From: Anaerolineales bacterium UBA6663
Lineage (GTDB): Bacteria; Chloroflexota; Anaerolineae; Anaerolineales; UBA6663
DNA length: 8,549 nucleotides
Assembly: GCA_002455335.1 (NCBI GenBank)
Contig: DKKP01000074.1
Coordinates: 1 to 8,549, forward strand
Direction: 5' to 3'
This document shows, piece after piece, positions 1 to 6,615 of the stretch. Made by a program: the position numbers and the translations under genes. Numbering within the stretch: position 1 is the first letter of the stretch; each line of letters opens with the position of its first letter. The notes below the pieces were generated by a model. That model was given only the letters and a program-made list of their open reading frames with translations. It ran no database searches and was not told where the DNA came from.

Positions 1-19
1 CGGCAGCCGTAAGCTGCCG
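1..19 (-). terminator. Probable Rho-independent terminator hairpin of the corA operon
   Basis: A perfect inverted repeat, CGGCAGC-CGTAA-GCTGCCG, forms a 7-bp stem with a 5-nt loop. It lies 21 nt beyond the corA stop codon in the direction of transcription. The position and GC-rich stem fit an intrinsic terminator, but any U-tract would lie beyond the left edge of the window and cannot be seen. It could also serve a convergent gene further left. Confidence 0.5.
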
Positions 20-40
20 CGTCGCGCTCAACCGACCGCT

Positions 41-1012
41 CTACAACCAGCCGCGGCGCCGGTAGTACACCCAGAGCCCGATCGGGGCGACGAGCATCAG
101 CGCCAGTGCCAGCCACAGCAACCACGGTTGATCAAAGGGCAGGTTGATGAAGTTCATCCCGAAGAACCCCGTGATCACGGTCAGCGGCATGAACAAGGCG
201 CTGAGCAGCGTCAGCGCTTTCATGACTTCGTTTTGGCGGTTTGACGTGATCGAGAGGTAGATCTCGAACGAGTTGTTTGTGAGATCGCGAACGTTGTCGA
301 TCATGTCGCCGAGATGGAGCAGATGCTCGTAGAGATGGACGTACAGGTTCTTGTCAGCCGTGTCGATCCACGGGAAGTCTTCGCGCCCGAGCCGCCCGAG
401 CACATCGCGCTGGGGCGTGATCACGCGGCGCAGGTCCATCACCGCGTGCTTGATCTCGAAGACCTGCGCCAGCAACGCCGGGGTCGGGTTGTCGAAGATC
501 CTGTCTTCTATGGCGTCGATGGCATCGTCGAGGCGGTCGATCGCATGCAGGTGGTCGGTGATGATTTCGTCGAGCACAGCGAAGAGCAGGTGGTCGGGCC
601 CTTGCCCGGTCAGCGCCGATGAGCCCGTCTGGGTCATCCGCCAGACCTCGTCGATCGCGGCGCTCTCGTGGATGTGGTGGGTGACCAGGAAATTGCCGCC
701 CAGGAAGACGTCGACCTCATACGTGGCCTCGCTCAAGTCGCCTGCCGGGTAGTGCACCTCGTGCGCGCTGATGTACAGGTATCGATCCCAGGCCTGGAGC
801 TTGGGCTGATTGCGCTCCTCGATCGCGTCATTGACCGTCAGCGGGTGAAATCCAAAGAGGTCCCTCAGGATCGGCTCGACACGCGGCCCAGGCTCGCCGG
901 CCAGGTCGATCCACAACAGGCCCCCCGCATCTTTGAGGGCTGCGGCCCAGGTATTCTGAGGCAGATCGATCGTCGTCGCGCCTTTGGCGTTGCGGTAGAA
1001 GGCCCGGATCAT
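41..1012 (-). CDS. corA: CorA-family magnesium/cobalt transport protein
   Basis: This 323-residue protein is a pentameric inner-membrane channel of the CorA family, which takes up Mg2+ (and Co2+ or Ni2+). The family signature GMN is visible at residues 285-287 in the context TGFFGMNF, at the end of the first membrane helix (about 266-284). A second helix (about 297-316) follows, then a basic cytoplasmic tail (YYRRRGWL). Residues 1-265 form the large cytoplasmic domain, with a long helical stretch around 142-265. The usual Tyr before GMN is Phe here. The open frame extends upstream to 1255, but the start at 1012 is preferred: it overlaps the stop of the upstream gene as ATGA, has a GGGAG ribosome site 7 nt before it, and begins family-like sequence (MIRAFYRN). 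It is the last gene of a three-gene minus-strand unit. Transport of another divalent ion such as Zn2+ cannot be excluded. Confidence 0.95.
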   Translation of the reverse strand: MIRAFYRNAKGATTIDLPQNTWAAALKDAGGLLWIDLAGEPGPRVEPILRDLFGFHPLTVNDAIEERNQPKLQAWDRYLYISAHEVHYPAGDLSEATYEVDVFLGGNFLVTHHIHESAAIDEVWRMTQTGSSALTGQGPDHLLFAVLDEIITDHLHAIDRLDDAIDAIEDRIFDNPTPALLAQVFEIKHAVMDLRRVITPQRDVLGRLGREDFPWIDTADKNLYVHLYEHLLHLGDMIDNVRDLTNNSFEIYLSITSNRQNEVMKALTLLSALFMPLTVITGFFGMNFINLPFDQPWLLWLALALMLVAPIGLWVYYRRRGWL

Positions 1013-1308
1013 ACGCCGTCTCCCGTGGGCGTTTGGCCCGGTTCTGCGGTGGGTTCCGCCGGAGGCGGGGTCTGAAGTTCCGCGACCCTGGCCCTCAGTT
1101 CGGCATAGGCGGCCGATTGCGTCTGCTGGGCTCGTTGGCTGTCGGAAAGTGACCGACCCAACGCCTGATACTCGCCAAAGATCCGACCGGCGCCACCGGT
1201 CAGCGCCGCGACCAGTGCGCTGAGGGTGGCGATCACGAAGGCGACCAGCGCGCAAACCAGGCCGGCGCCAACCGGGTTGTTCGCGATATAGGCCCAGAGG
1301 TTATCCAT
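1009..1308 (-). CDS. Small single-pass membrane protein with coiled coil
   Basis: This 99-residue protein belongs to no family I recognise. It has a short polar N-terminus, one hydrophobic segment (about residues 14-37, rich in Ala, Leu and Val), then a charged heptad-like stretch (about 46-79, including YAELRARVAELQ) that should form a coiled coil, and a Pro/Thr/Glu-rich flexible tail (80-99). There is no cleavable signal peptide, so it is probably anchored in the cytoplasmic membrane. Its ATG lies 2 nt after the HAD gene stop, and its own TGA overlaps the corA ATG as ATGA, which suggests translational coupling to corA. Because of that coupling it could be a scaffold or accessory of the transporter, but this is inference from position only. 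The frame looks genuine because its start and stop fit exactly between two well-identified genes. Confidence 0.75.
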   Translation of the reverse strand: MDNLWAYIANNPVGAGLVCALVAFVIATLSALVAALTGGAGRIFGEYQALGRSLSDSQRAQQTQSAAYAELRARVAELQTPPPAEPTAEPGQTPTGDGV

Positions 1309-1310
1309 GG

Positions 1311-1964
1311 TCAGCTCGCCAGCATCAGGCGCTCGGCGACGATGCGCTCGAGGCTATATACATCTGGCACCTGGTAGTCGACGCCCTCGGGCAGAGCACC
1401 TTCGTGCTGAGGCCTCACCCAAACCGTGAGGATGCCGACATCGTGGGCGCCTTTCAGGTTGCTGACAAGGTCATCGGCGAACAGGCACTCGTGCGGGGCC
1501 ACGCCCAAACGTTCGAGCGCGAGCGCATAGGCGCTCACATCCGGTTTGGGCCGAAAGCGCATGGCAGTGATGTCGATGATGTGACTGAAGTGCCGACGCA
1601 CGCCAAGTCGTTCGAGCACCCGTTCGGCGTGCGCGGCGTCGGCGTTGGTCAGGATCGCCTTCCGCAGTGGCAGACGGGCGAGCATCGCGCTCAGCGCCGG
1701 ATCGGGCTTGAGGTAATCGGCCAACGGCAGGTCGTGAACAAAGGCCAGATAGTCTTCGGGGTCGACCTGTTCGTCGTGCATCAGGCCGAGCAGGGTCAAC
1801 CCGTATTTCTCGTAGTGCGCCGACCGCCTGGCTTCGGCCGCCTCGCGGCTCACTCCGAACCGCTCAACGATGTAATCCGTGATCCGGCGTCCGATCGCGG
1901 GCCAGAGCCCGGTCGCCGGCCCGTAGATCGTATCATCCAGATCGCACAGCAGGGCTTTGAGCAT
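1311..1964 (-). CDS. HAD-superfamily hydrolase, pyrimidine 5'-nucleotidase type
   Basis: This 217-residue soluble phosphatase has all four HAD motifs. Motif I is DLDDT at residues 8-12, with D8 the expected nucleophile and D10 the acid/base. Motif II is LTNAD, with T106. Motif III is the Lys in RPKPD (K140). Motif IV is FADD, with D164 and D165 as Mg2+ ligands. An alpha-helical cap lies between about residues 15 and 95. The DLDDTIYG start and cap type resemble the SDT1/pyrimidine 5'-nucleotidase branch (nucleoside monophosphate to nucleoside plus phosphate), but HAD substrate specificity is poorly predicted from sequence. It is the first gene of the minus-strand unit, 2 nt upstream of the small membrane protein. 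No clear Shine-Dalgarno site precedes its ATG, and a -10-like TACAAT lies only 8 nt upstream, so the mRNA may be leaderless. The Mg2+-dependent enzyme beside a Mg2+ transporter may be coincidental. Confidence 0.9.
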   Translation of the reverse strand: MLKALLCDLDDTIYGPATGLWPAIGRRITDYIVERFGVSREAAEARRSAHYEKYGLTLLGLMHDEQVDPEDYLAFVHDLPLADYLKPDPALSAMLARLPLRKAILTNADAAHAERVLERLGVRRHFSHIIDITAMRFRPKPDVSAYALALERLGVAPHECLFADDLVSNLKGAHDVGILTVWVRPQHEGALPEGVDYQVPDVYSLERIVAERLMLAS

Positions 1965-1972
1965 AGGGTCGT

Positions 1973-1978
1973 ATTGTA
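1973..1978 (-). promoter_or_regulatory. Possible -10 element for the HAD-corA unit
   Basis: On the minus strand the hexamer TACAAT ends 8 nt before the HAD gene ATG. A transcript starting about 7 nt downstream would begin within a few bases of the ATG, matching the lack of a ribosome site. No recognisable -35 hexamer is present: the 17-nt-spaced position falls inside the palindrome at 1996-2012. The call rests on one hexamer in a GC-rich region and is weak. Confidence 0.3.
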
Positions 1979-1995
1979 CGCTGGGACAGATCCGT

Positions 1996-2012
1996 GCGCC
2001 GAAAAACGGCGC
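1996..2012. promoter_or_regulatory. Perfect 17-bp palindrome in the divergent intergenic region
   Basis: The sequence GCGCCG-AAAAA-CGGCGC is a perfect inverted repeat with 6-bp arms and an A5 spacer. It lies 31 nt upstream of the HAD gene ATG, at the place where a -35 element would be expected, and 163 nt upstream of the rightward gene cluster. It could be an operator for a dimeric regulator or an RNA hairpin. No T-run follows the repeat on either strand, so it is not a good intrinsic terminator. In the rest of the 211-nt intergenic stretch (1965-2175) I see no convincing rightward promoter and no RNA gene. Confidence 0.35.
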
Positions 2013-2145
2013 GTTGACCCGAGCAATCTCGCCGCGCGGTCGACCAGAGGGGTGGACGACACCCGGATCGTAAGATTTCGGCCGGGATGAGCGTCTGATG
2101 AAGAAGGTGAGGCATTAAGGGTTCTGTAAGCCGAAACCGGTATCG

Positions 2146-2159
2146 TCACCCTACGGTGA
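2146..2159 (+). promoter_or_regulatory. Small hairpin in the VTT gene leader
   Basis: TCACC (2146-2150) and GGTGA (2155-2159) form a 5-bp stem with a 4-nt loop. A second GGTGA copy at 2175-2179 is part of the AAAGGTGA ribosome-binding site for the ATG at 2185, so the TCACC arm could pair with either copy. The element is short and may be chance. Confidence 0.2.
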
Positions 2160-2175
2160 GCGAGGGCAGACAAAG

Positions 2176-2931
2176 GTGAACACGATGGGACGTTTGTTGA
2201 ACTGGATGGCTCGAAACCGTTCTCGCCTGGTGGCCGTAGCCCTTTGGGTAGTCGCGATCGGGGCCTGGAACGTCTGGTCATCACAACGGAACCTGACGCC
2301 GCTGGCTGCCGTACAGGCCCTGATCGAGGTGCTCCGGGGCACGTTCTGGGGCCCGGCCATCTACATCGTCATCTACGCGGTTCGGCCATTGTTGTTCTTC
2401 CCGGCGACGTTCCTGACCATCGCTGGCGGCTACCTCTTTGGCCCATACTGGGGGCTGTTCTACACCATCGTCGCAGGCAACGTCTCGGCTGCCGTGGCCT
2501 ACCTCGCCGGGCGCCTGCTTGGGCGGGGCCTCATTCAGGATCTCGGCCCGCTCGCGCCCTACGCCGACCGCATGCGGGCGCGAAGCTTCGAGACGGTCCT
2601 GATCTTGCGGTTGTTGTTTGCGCCGTATGATCTCATCGGCTACCTGGCCGGGTTTCTCACCGTTTCGTTTCGCGGCTTTCTCGTGGGCACTGCGCTGGGC
2701 AGCCTGCCGGGTAGCCTGGCCGTGGTCTCTTTTGGTGCCGCCATCCAGGGCGATTTCACAGGGGAGCTCCCGCGTCTCGACCCGGCCAATCTGATCCTGG
2801 GGGCCGTGATGCTCATCGTCAGCTTGCTGTTGTCGCGCTGGGTGCGTGCCCGCGAAGCCCGAGCCACGGCCGCCCGCCTAAGGGCCGAATCCACAGTGAC
2901 GGCCGGCCCTGCGCTGACGCCTGACGCCTGA
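2176..2931 (+). CDS. VTT-domain (TVP38/TMEM64, DedA-like) membrane protein
   Basis: This 251-residue polytopic membrane protein contains the VTT/SNARE-associated domain. Hydrophobic segments lie at about residues 16-34, 57-78, 92-112, 139-163, 168-190 and 204-221. Family landmarks are FFPATFLTIAGGYLFG (74-89), the small-residue helix GNVSAAVAYLAG (101-112), the loop with RLLFAPYDLIGYLAG (145-159) and the GSLPGSL turn (175-181). Related DedA/VTT proteins are lipid scramblases or proton-driven transporters; the substrate here is unknown. Two starts are possible. The GTG at 2176 has GAGGG 9 nt upstream. The ATG at 2185, three residues shorter, has AAAGGTGA just before it. I cannot decide between them, and residues are numbered from the GTG. 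It is the first gene of the rightward cluster, 18 nt before the FAD oxidoreductase. VTT proteins often occur beside such oxidoreductases. Its C-terminal tail is charged and cytoplasmic. Confidence 0.9.
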   Translation: MNTMGRLLNWMARNRSRLVAVALWVVAIGAWNVWSSQRNLTPLAAVQALIEVLRGTFWGPAIYIVIYAVRPLLFFPATFLTIAGGYLFGPYWGLFYTIVAGNVSAAVAYLAGRLLGRGLIQDLGPLAPYADRMRARSFETVLILRLLFAPYDLIGYLAGFLTVSFRGFLVGTALGSLPGSLAVVSFGAAIQGDFTGELPRLDPANLILGAVMLIVSLLLSRWVRAREARATAARLRAESTVTAGPALTPDA

Positions 2932-2934
2932 CAC
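2914..2934 (+). repeat. Three tandem 7-mers across the VTT stop codon
   Basis: The 7-nt units CTGACGC, CTGACGC and CTGACAC are direct neighbours, and the VTT gene TGA (2929-2931) lies in the third unit. Gain or loss of a unit would shift the frame and change the protein's last residues. It may be a small chance duplication. Confidence 0.6.
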
Positions 2935-2949
2935 CTTTCACCGATCACC

Positions 2950-4446
2950 ATGACCACCTTCACACGCGTAGACGAAAACGACCGCCGCCTGCTTGCAAAC
3001 GTACGACCCGAGTCCTGGCGCTCACCCACGCCCGCGGCGCGGTACAACCTGGTGGCGATCGGCGCCGGGACCGCAGGCCTGATCTCGGCCATCGGTACGG
3101 CCGGGCTGGGTGGAAAGGCCGCGCTGGTCGAGCGGAGCCTGATGGGCGGCGACTGCCTCGTCGTGGGCTGCGTGCCCTCCAAGACGCTTCTGCGCGCCGC
3201 CAAGGCAGCGGCCGATGCGCGCAAGGCCGAGCGTTACGGCGTAAACGTATCGGGCGTCGAGGTCGATTTTTCGGCCGTCATGGCAAGGGTTCGCGCCGTG
3301 CGCGCCGACATCAGCCACGTGGATTCGGCTGCGCGCTACAGCAGCGCGGGCGTCGACGTGTTCTTCGGCGCGGCGCGTTTCACAGGGCCCGACACGCTGC
3401 AGGCCGGCGATCAGGTGCTGCGATTCAAGAAGGCCGTGATCGCCACGGGCACGCGCCCGGTGGCTCCGCCGATCCCGGGGCTTGCCGAGGCCGGTTATCT
3501 GACCAACGAGACGCTGTTCTCGCTGACCGAGAAGCCGGCTCGGCTCGCCGTGATCGGGGGCGGGCCGATCGGCTGCGAGTTGGCGCAGGCCCTTCAGCGG
3601 CTCGGCGTCTCCGTCACGGTCTTCGAGATGACCGATCACGTTCTGCCGCTCGAAGACGTCGACGCCGCCGCGATCGTGCAGAACGCGCTGATCGCCGACG
3701 GGGTCTCGCTTGTGCTCAACGCCCGGATCGAGCGCATCGAAGTGGAGGGAGGCGAGAAGGTCGTCGTACACGCCGGCGGACGCCTGCCCGTCGACGCGAT
3801 CCTGGTCGCGGCCGGCCGCGCGCCGAACATCGAAGGCCTCGGCCTCGAGACGGTTGGGGTCGAGGCCACCAAGAACGGGATCACGGTGGACGATTTCATG
3901 CGCACCACCAACCCGAACATCTTCGCCGCCGGTGATGTGGCGCTACGCGCGCGCTTCACGCATACCGCCGACTTCTCGGCGCGGCTGGTGATCCAGAACG
4001 CGCTATTTCTCGGCGCCCGACGCTGGAGCAACCTGGTGGTGCCGTGGGCGACGTACACCGATCCCGAGGTCGCCCATGTCGGGCTCTACGAGCGCGAAGC
4101 GGAAGCCCGGGGTCTGAAGGTGCAGACGATCACGGTGCCACTGGCCGAGAACGATCGCGCGCATGCGGACGGCGTCTCTGAGGGATTTGTTCGCGTGCAC
4201 GTGCGGGCCGGGAGCGACAAGATCCTGGGCGCCACGGTCGTCGGTCCGCACGCCGGCGATCTGATCGGCGAGCTCTCGCTGGCGATCACCAACAAGATCG
4301 GCCTGCTCGGGGTGGCGGCCACGATCCATCCATACCCGACGCTGGCGGAAGCGATCCGCCGCGCCGCTGACGCTTACAATCGCACCCGGCTGACACCGTT
4401 GTTCAAGTCGCTGGCCACCCGCTGGTTGGCCTGGCAGCGCCGTTAA
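2950..4446 (+). CDS. FAD-dependent disulfide oxidoreductase (mercuric reductase/lipoamide dehydrogenase-like)
   Basis: This 498-residue flavoprotein of the class I pyridine nucleotide-disulfide oxidoreductases is likely a cytoplasmic homodimer. The FAD-binding GAGTAG is at residues 38-43. The redox-active pair C69/C74 lies in GGDCLVVGCVPSK. ATGTRP is at 165-170. The NAD(P)-binding GGGPIG is at 203-208, followed by an acidic E226 that favours NADH. The second FAD motif AAGD is at 326-329. The dimerisation domain contains HPYPTLAE, with H460 and E467 as the catalytic dyad of the partner subunit. About 30 extra residues precede the FAD fold, as in MerA-like proteins linked to VTT genes. It lacks the N-terminal HMA domain, and it also lacks the C-terminal Cys pair that delivers Hg2+ in true MerA. 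Mercury reduction is therefore doubtful, and the physiological disulfide or other substrate is unknown. No strong ribosome site precedes the ATG. It lies 18 nt after the VTT gene and 9 nt before the lipoprotein gene. Confidence 0.92.
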   Translation: MTTFTRVDENDRRLLANVRPESWRSPTPAARYNLVAIGAGTAGLISAIGTAGLGGKAALVERSLMGGDCLVVGCVPSKTLLRAAKAAADARKAERYGVNVSGVEVDFSAVMARVRAVRADISHVDSAARYSSAGVDVFFGAARFTGPDTLQAGDQVLRFKKAVIATGTRPVAPPIPGLAEAGYLTNETLFSLTEKPARLAVIGGGPIGCELAQALQRLGVSVTVFEMTDHVLPLEDVDAAAIVQNALIADGVSLVLNARIERIEVEGGEKVVVHAGGRLPVDAILVAAGRAPNIEGLGLETVGVEATKNGITVDDFMRTTNPNIFAAGDVALRARFTHTADFSARLVIQNALFLGARRWSNLVVPWATYTDPEVAHVGLYEREAEARGLKVQTITVPLAENDRAHADGVSEGFVRVHVRAGSDKILGATVVGPHAGDLIGELSLAITNKIGLLGVAATIHPYPTLAEAIRRAADAYNRTRLTPLFKSLATRWLAWQRR

Positions 4447-4451
4447 GGAGG
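4445..4451 (+). promoter_or_regulatory. Strong ribosome-binding site of the ynjB-type gene
   Basis: AAGGAGG overlaps the stop codon of the preceding oxidoreductase gene and lies 4 nt before the GTG at 4456. It is the best Shine-Dalgarno match in the window and fixes the GTG start, which is followed by a proper lipoprotein signal. The protein would need high expression, as is usual for substrate-binding proteins. Confidence 0.8.
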
Positions 4452-4455
4452 CTCT

Positions 4456-5745
4456 GTGACGAATCGCCTGCGACTCGCTGCGCTGGTTGCTCTGATGCTC
4501 TCGGCCTGCGCACCGTCGAACCCCCAACCGCCCGTCGCGCCGCCAACCCAACCGCCCGCGACGCCGGCGACCGATGCCACGGCCCCACAGGCCCCGCCCG
4601 GCTATGAGGGCAAGGCCTGGGCCGATGTGTTGGCCGAGGCGCGTGGCCAGACCGTCGATTTCTACATGTGGGGCGGCAGCGACGTGATCAATCGCTGGGT
4701 GACTGGCCCGGTGGCCGATCTGGTCAAGAGCGAGTACGATGTCACGCTCAACCTCGTGCCCGTGAGCGACGCTCCGGAGTTCATCAACAAGGTGCTCAAC
4801 GAGAAGCAGGCCGGGCGCAGCGACGGCTCGGTCGATCTGATGTGGGTCAACGGCGAAAACTTCCGCACGCTGCGCGAGGGCGAGCTGGCGTATGGGCCCT
4901 GGGCGCAGTTCCTGCCCAATGCCGTGTACGTGAACCAGGACGATCCAAGCGTCGCCAACGACTTCGGCTACCCCGTCGACGGCTACGAGTCACCCTATGG
5001 CAAGGCCCAGTTCGTCATGATCTACGACAGCGCACGCACGCCAGAGCCGCCGCGCACCATGGCCGCGCTGCTCGAGTGGATCGCGGCCAACCCCGGACGG
5101 TTCGCTTACGCCGCTCCGCCGGATTTCACCGGCAGCGCGTTTGTCCGCCACGTGTGCTATCACGTCGCCGGGGGGTACGAACGTCTGCTTGGCGCGTTCG
5201 ACGCCGCCGTCTTCGACCAGCATGTGGAGCCGTGCTTCGGGGCGCTTCAGGCGCTCGAACCGAGCCTGTGGCGCGGCGGCCAGACGTATCCCGAGAGCCG
5301 TGCGCAGATGCAGGATCTGTTCGCCAATGGCGAGATCGACTTCGACATGGCCTACAACCCGGCCGAGGCCTCCAGCCTGATCGCTCAGGGCCGCTATCCG
5401 GCAACGACACGCACGTATGTCTTCGACGAAGGCACGATCGCAAACACCCACTATGTGGCGATTTCGTTCAACGCAACCGATCGCGCCGGCGCGATGGTGG
5501 TCGCCAACGCCTTGCTCTCGCCCGAGCTGCAGCTCAGCAAGGCTGACCCCGAAGGGTGGGGCGATCTGACAGTCCTCGATCCGGCGCTCCTGCCGGCGGA
5601 TTGGGCGGCGCGCTTCAAGGATCTGCCGCGCGGCCCTGCGACGCTCAGCGACGCCGAGCTGGCGAGCCGACGCCTGCCCGAGCTGCAGGCCGCCTGGCTG
5701 AGCGCAATCGAAGCCGGCTGGATCGAACAGGTGCTGGAGCGCTGA
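4456..5745 (+). CDS. ynjB: YnjB-family ABC transporter substrate-binding lipoprotein
   Basis: This 429-residue extracytoplasmic solute-binding protein begins with a lipoprotein signal: basic MTNRLR, a hydrophobic core, then lipobox LSAC with lipidated C18. A Pro/Thr/Ala-rich tether follows (19-48), then the binding domain. Family marks of E. coli YnjB are visible: GKAWADVLAEARGQTV with FYMWGG (about 52-74), VDLMWVNGENF (126-136), and PPDFTGSAFVRH (221-232), expected in the ligand cleft. These place it in the YnjB group of type 2 periplasmic-binding folds, related to iron, thiamine and polyamine binders. The ligand is not established for E. coli YnjB, so I do not assign one. It is somewhat longer than E. 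coli YnjB, mostly through the tether. GTG start is supported by AAGGAGG. It is 3 nt upstream of permease 1, and its lipid anchor would keep it beside the permeases. Confidence 0.88.
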   Translation: MTNRLRLAALVALMLSACAPSNPQPPVAPPTQPPATPATDATAPQAPPGYEGKAWADVLAEARGQTVDFYMWGGSDVINRWVTGPVADLVKSEYDVTLNLVPVSDAPEFINKVLNEKQAGRSDGSVDLMWVNGENFRTLREGELAYGPWAQFLPNAVYVNQDDPSVANDFGYPVDGYESPYGKAQFVMIYDSARTPEPPRTMAALLEWIAANPGRFAYAAPPDFTGSAFVRHVCYHVAGGYERLLGAFDAAVFDQHVEPCFGALQALEPSLWRGGQTYPESRAQMQDLFANGEIDFDMAYNPAEASSLIAQGRYPATTRTYVFDEGTIANTHYVAISFNATDRAGAMVVANALLSPELQLSKADPEGWGDLTVLDPALLPADWAARFKDLPRGPATLSDAELASRRLPELQAAWLSAIEAGWIEQVLER

Positions 5746-5748
5746 TCG

Positions 5749-6615
5749 ATGCGGCTTCCCCCATGGCTCGGCCTGCTGCCAGCGCTGCTCACCATCGCCG
5801 CATTGTTCGGCGGTGGTCTGCTTCTGGCGCTGGCCCAGAGCCTGGGGTATTGGCCAGCGCTTGGGCGCGCCGTCCTGTCGCTGGACGCGTACCGCGCCGT
5901 CCTGGCTGAGCCATCTTTCTGGCCCTCGCTGACCTTTACGACCTGGCTGGCCGCCGTCTCGACCCTGGCTTCGCTGATCGTCGGCCTGTTCGCCGCCCTG
6001 GCCCTGAACGACAGCGTGCTGGGCCAGGGCGTCACACGCTACCTGGCGCAGCTCAACCTCCCGGTGCCCCACGCCGTCGGCGCCGTGATGGTCTTGCTGC
6101 TCTTCACGCAGAGCGGCTGGTTTGCGCGCCTGGGAACATCTCTGGGTTGGATCGATCGCCCCGCCGACTTCCCGATCCTGACCCACGACCCGCTTGGCGC
6201 CGGGATCCTGATCGAATACGTCTGGAAGTCCACGGTCTTCGTCGCCGTCAGCGTCTGGGCGGCGCTGCAGTCGATCGACCCCGATTACCAGCTGGCGGCG
6301 CGCACGCTTGGCGCATCGCCCTGGCGCCGTTTCTCCGCCGTGACCCTGCCGCTGCTGCGGCCGGCCCTGATCGGCGCCGCGACCCTGGTGTTCGCGTACA
6401 CCTTCGGGGGCTTCGAGGTCCCGCTGCTCCTGGGCCAACGCTATCCCTCAGCGCTGGCGGTGCTGGCGTATCGGGATTACGTGGCGGTCGATCTCGATCG
6501 CCGCCCCGAGGCGCTGGCGCTTTCGCTCTTGATCGCGGTAGTGACCGGCGTGGTGGCGGCTGGTGGCTGGTGGCTGCAGCGCCGTCTCGCCGAAGAGGGC
6601 GGGCCGCGCCGATGA
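5749..6615 (+). CDS. ABC transporter permease 1 (YnjC-like half)
   Basis: This 288-residue integral membrane protein is of the binding-protein-dependent transport permease type (six-helix BPD class). Hydrophobic segments lie at about 7-30, 63-86, 106-121, 152-173, 205-228 and 256-275. The cytoplasmic EAA loop that docks the ATPase is at about 181-205, visible as LAARTLGASPWRRF followed by AVTLPLLRP; the core GA and the LP after the loop are conserved. The ATG is 3 nt after the lipoprotein stop, with GGAG 9 nt upstream. Its stop overlaps the next gene as ATGA. In E. coli the counterpart YnjC is one long two-domain permease; here this gene would supply the first domain and the gene at 7208 the second. 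Expected role: one half of a heterodimeric membrane pore. Confidence 0.9.
   Translation: MRLPPWLGLLPALLTIAALFGGGLLLALAQSLGYWPALGRAVLSLDAYRAVLAEPSFWPSLTFTTWLAAVSTLASLIVGLFAALALNDSVLGQGVTRYLAQLNLPVPHAVGAVMVLLLFTQSGWFARLGTSLGWIDRPADFPILTHDPLGAGILIEYVWKSTVFVAVSVWAALQSIDPDYQLAARTLGASPWRRFSAVTLPLLRPALIGAATLVFAYTFGGFEVPLLLGQRYPSALAVLAYRDYVAVDLDRRPEALALSLLIAVVTGVVAAGGWWLQRRLAEEGGPRR

Noticed and set aside
1013..1255. Upstream extension of corA by 81 codons
   Set aside because: It overlaps the small membrane protein gene. The extra residues are Arg/Gly-rich with no CorA character, and the ATG at 1012 has an ATGA overlap and a ribosome site.
1404..2090. A 228-codon open frame on the plus strand
   Set aside because: It runs antisense through the HAD hydrolase, whose four catalytic motifs are intact. 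The translated product shows no recognisable motif.
2098..2118. Six-codon mini-frame MKKVRH as a possible leader peptide
   Set aside because: It is short enough to occur by chance, no attenuator-like structure follows it, and its composition points to no regulatory amino acid.
2950..4446. Part of a mercury-resistance (mer) operon
   Set aside because: No merR, merT or merP genes are visible and the terminal cysteines of MerA are missing; the neighbours are a VTT protein and an ABC importer.
4990..6438. A 482-codon open frame on the minus strand
   Set aside because: It is antisense to the ynjB-type gene and permease 1, both of which have clear family motifs. Its product is a low-complexity Gln/Arg/Gly-rich sequence without domains, typical of a shadow frame in GC-rich DNA.
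6147..6611. Upstream extension of the membrane hydrolase frame
   Set aside because: It lies inside permease 1 in another frame and is Arg/Pro/Ala-rich; the motif-bearing protein begins at 6612.
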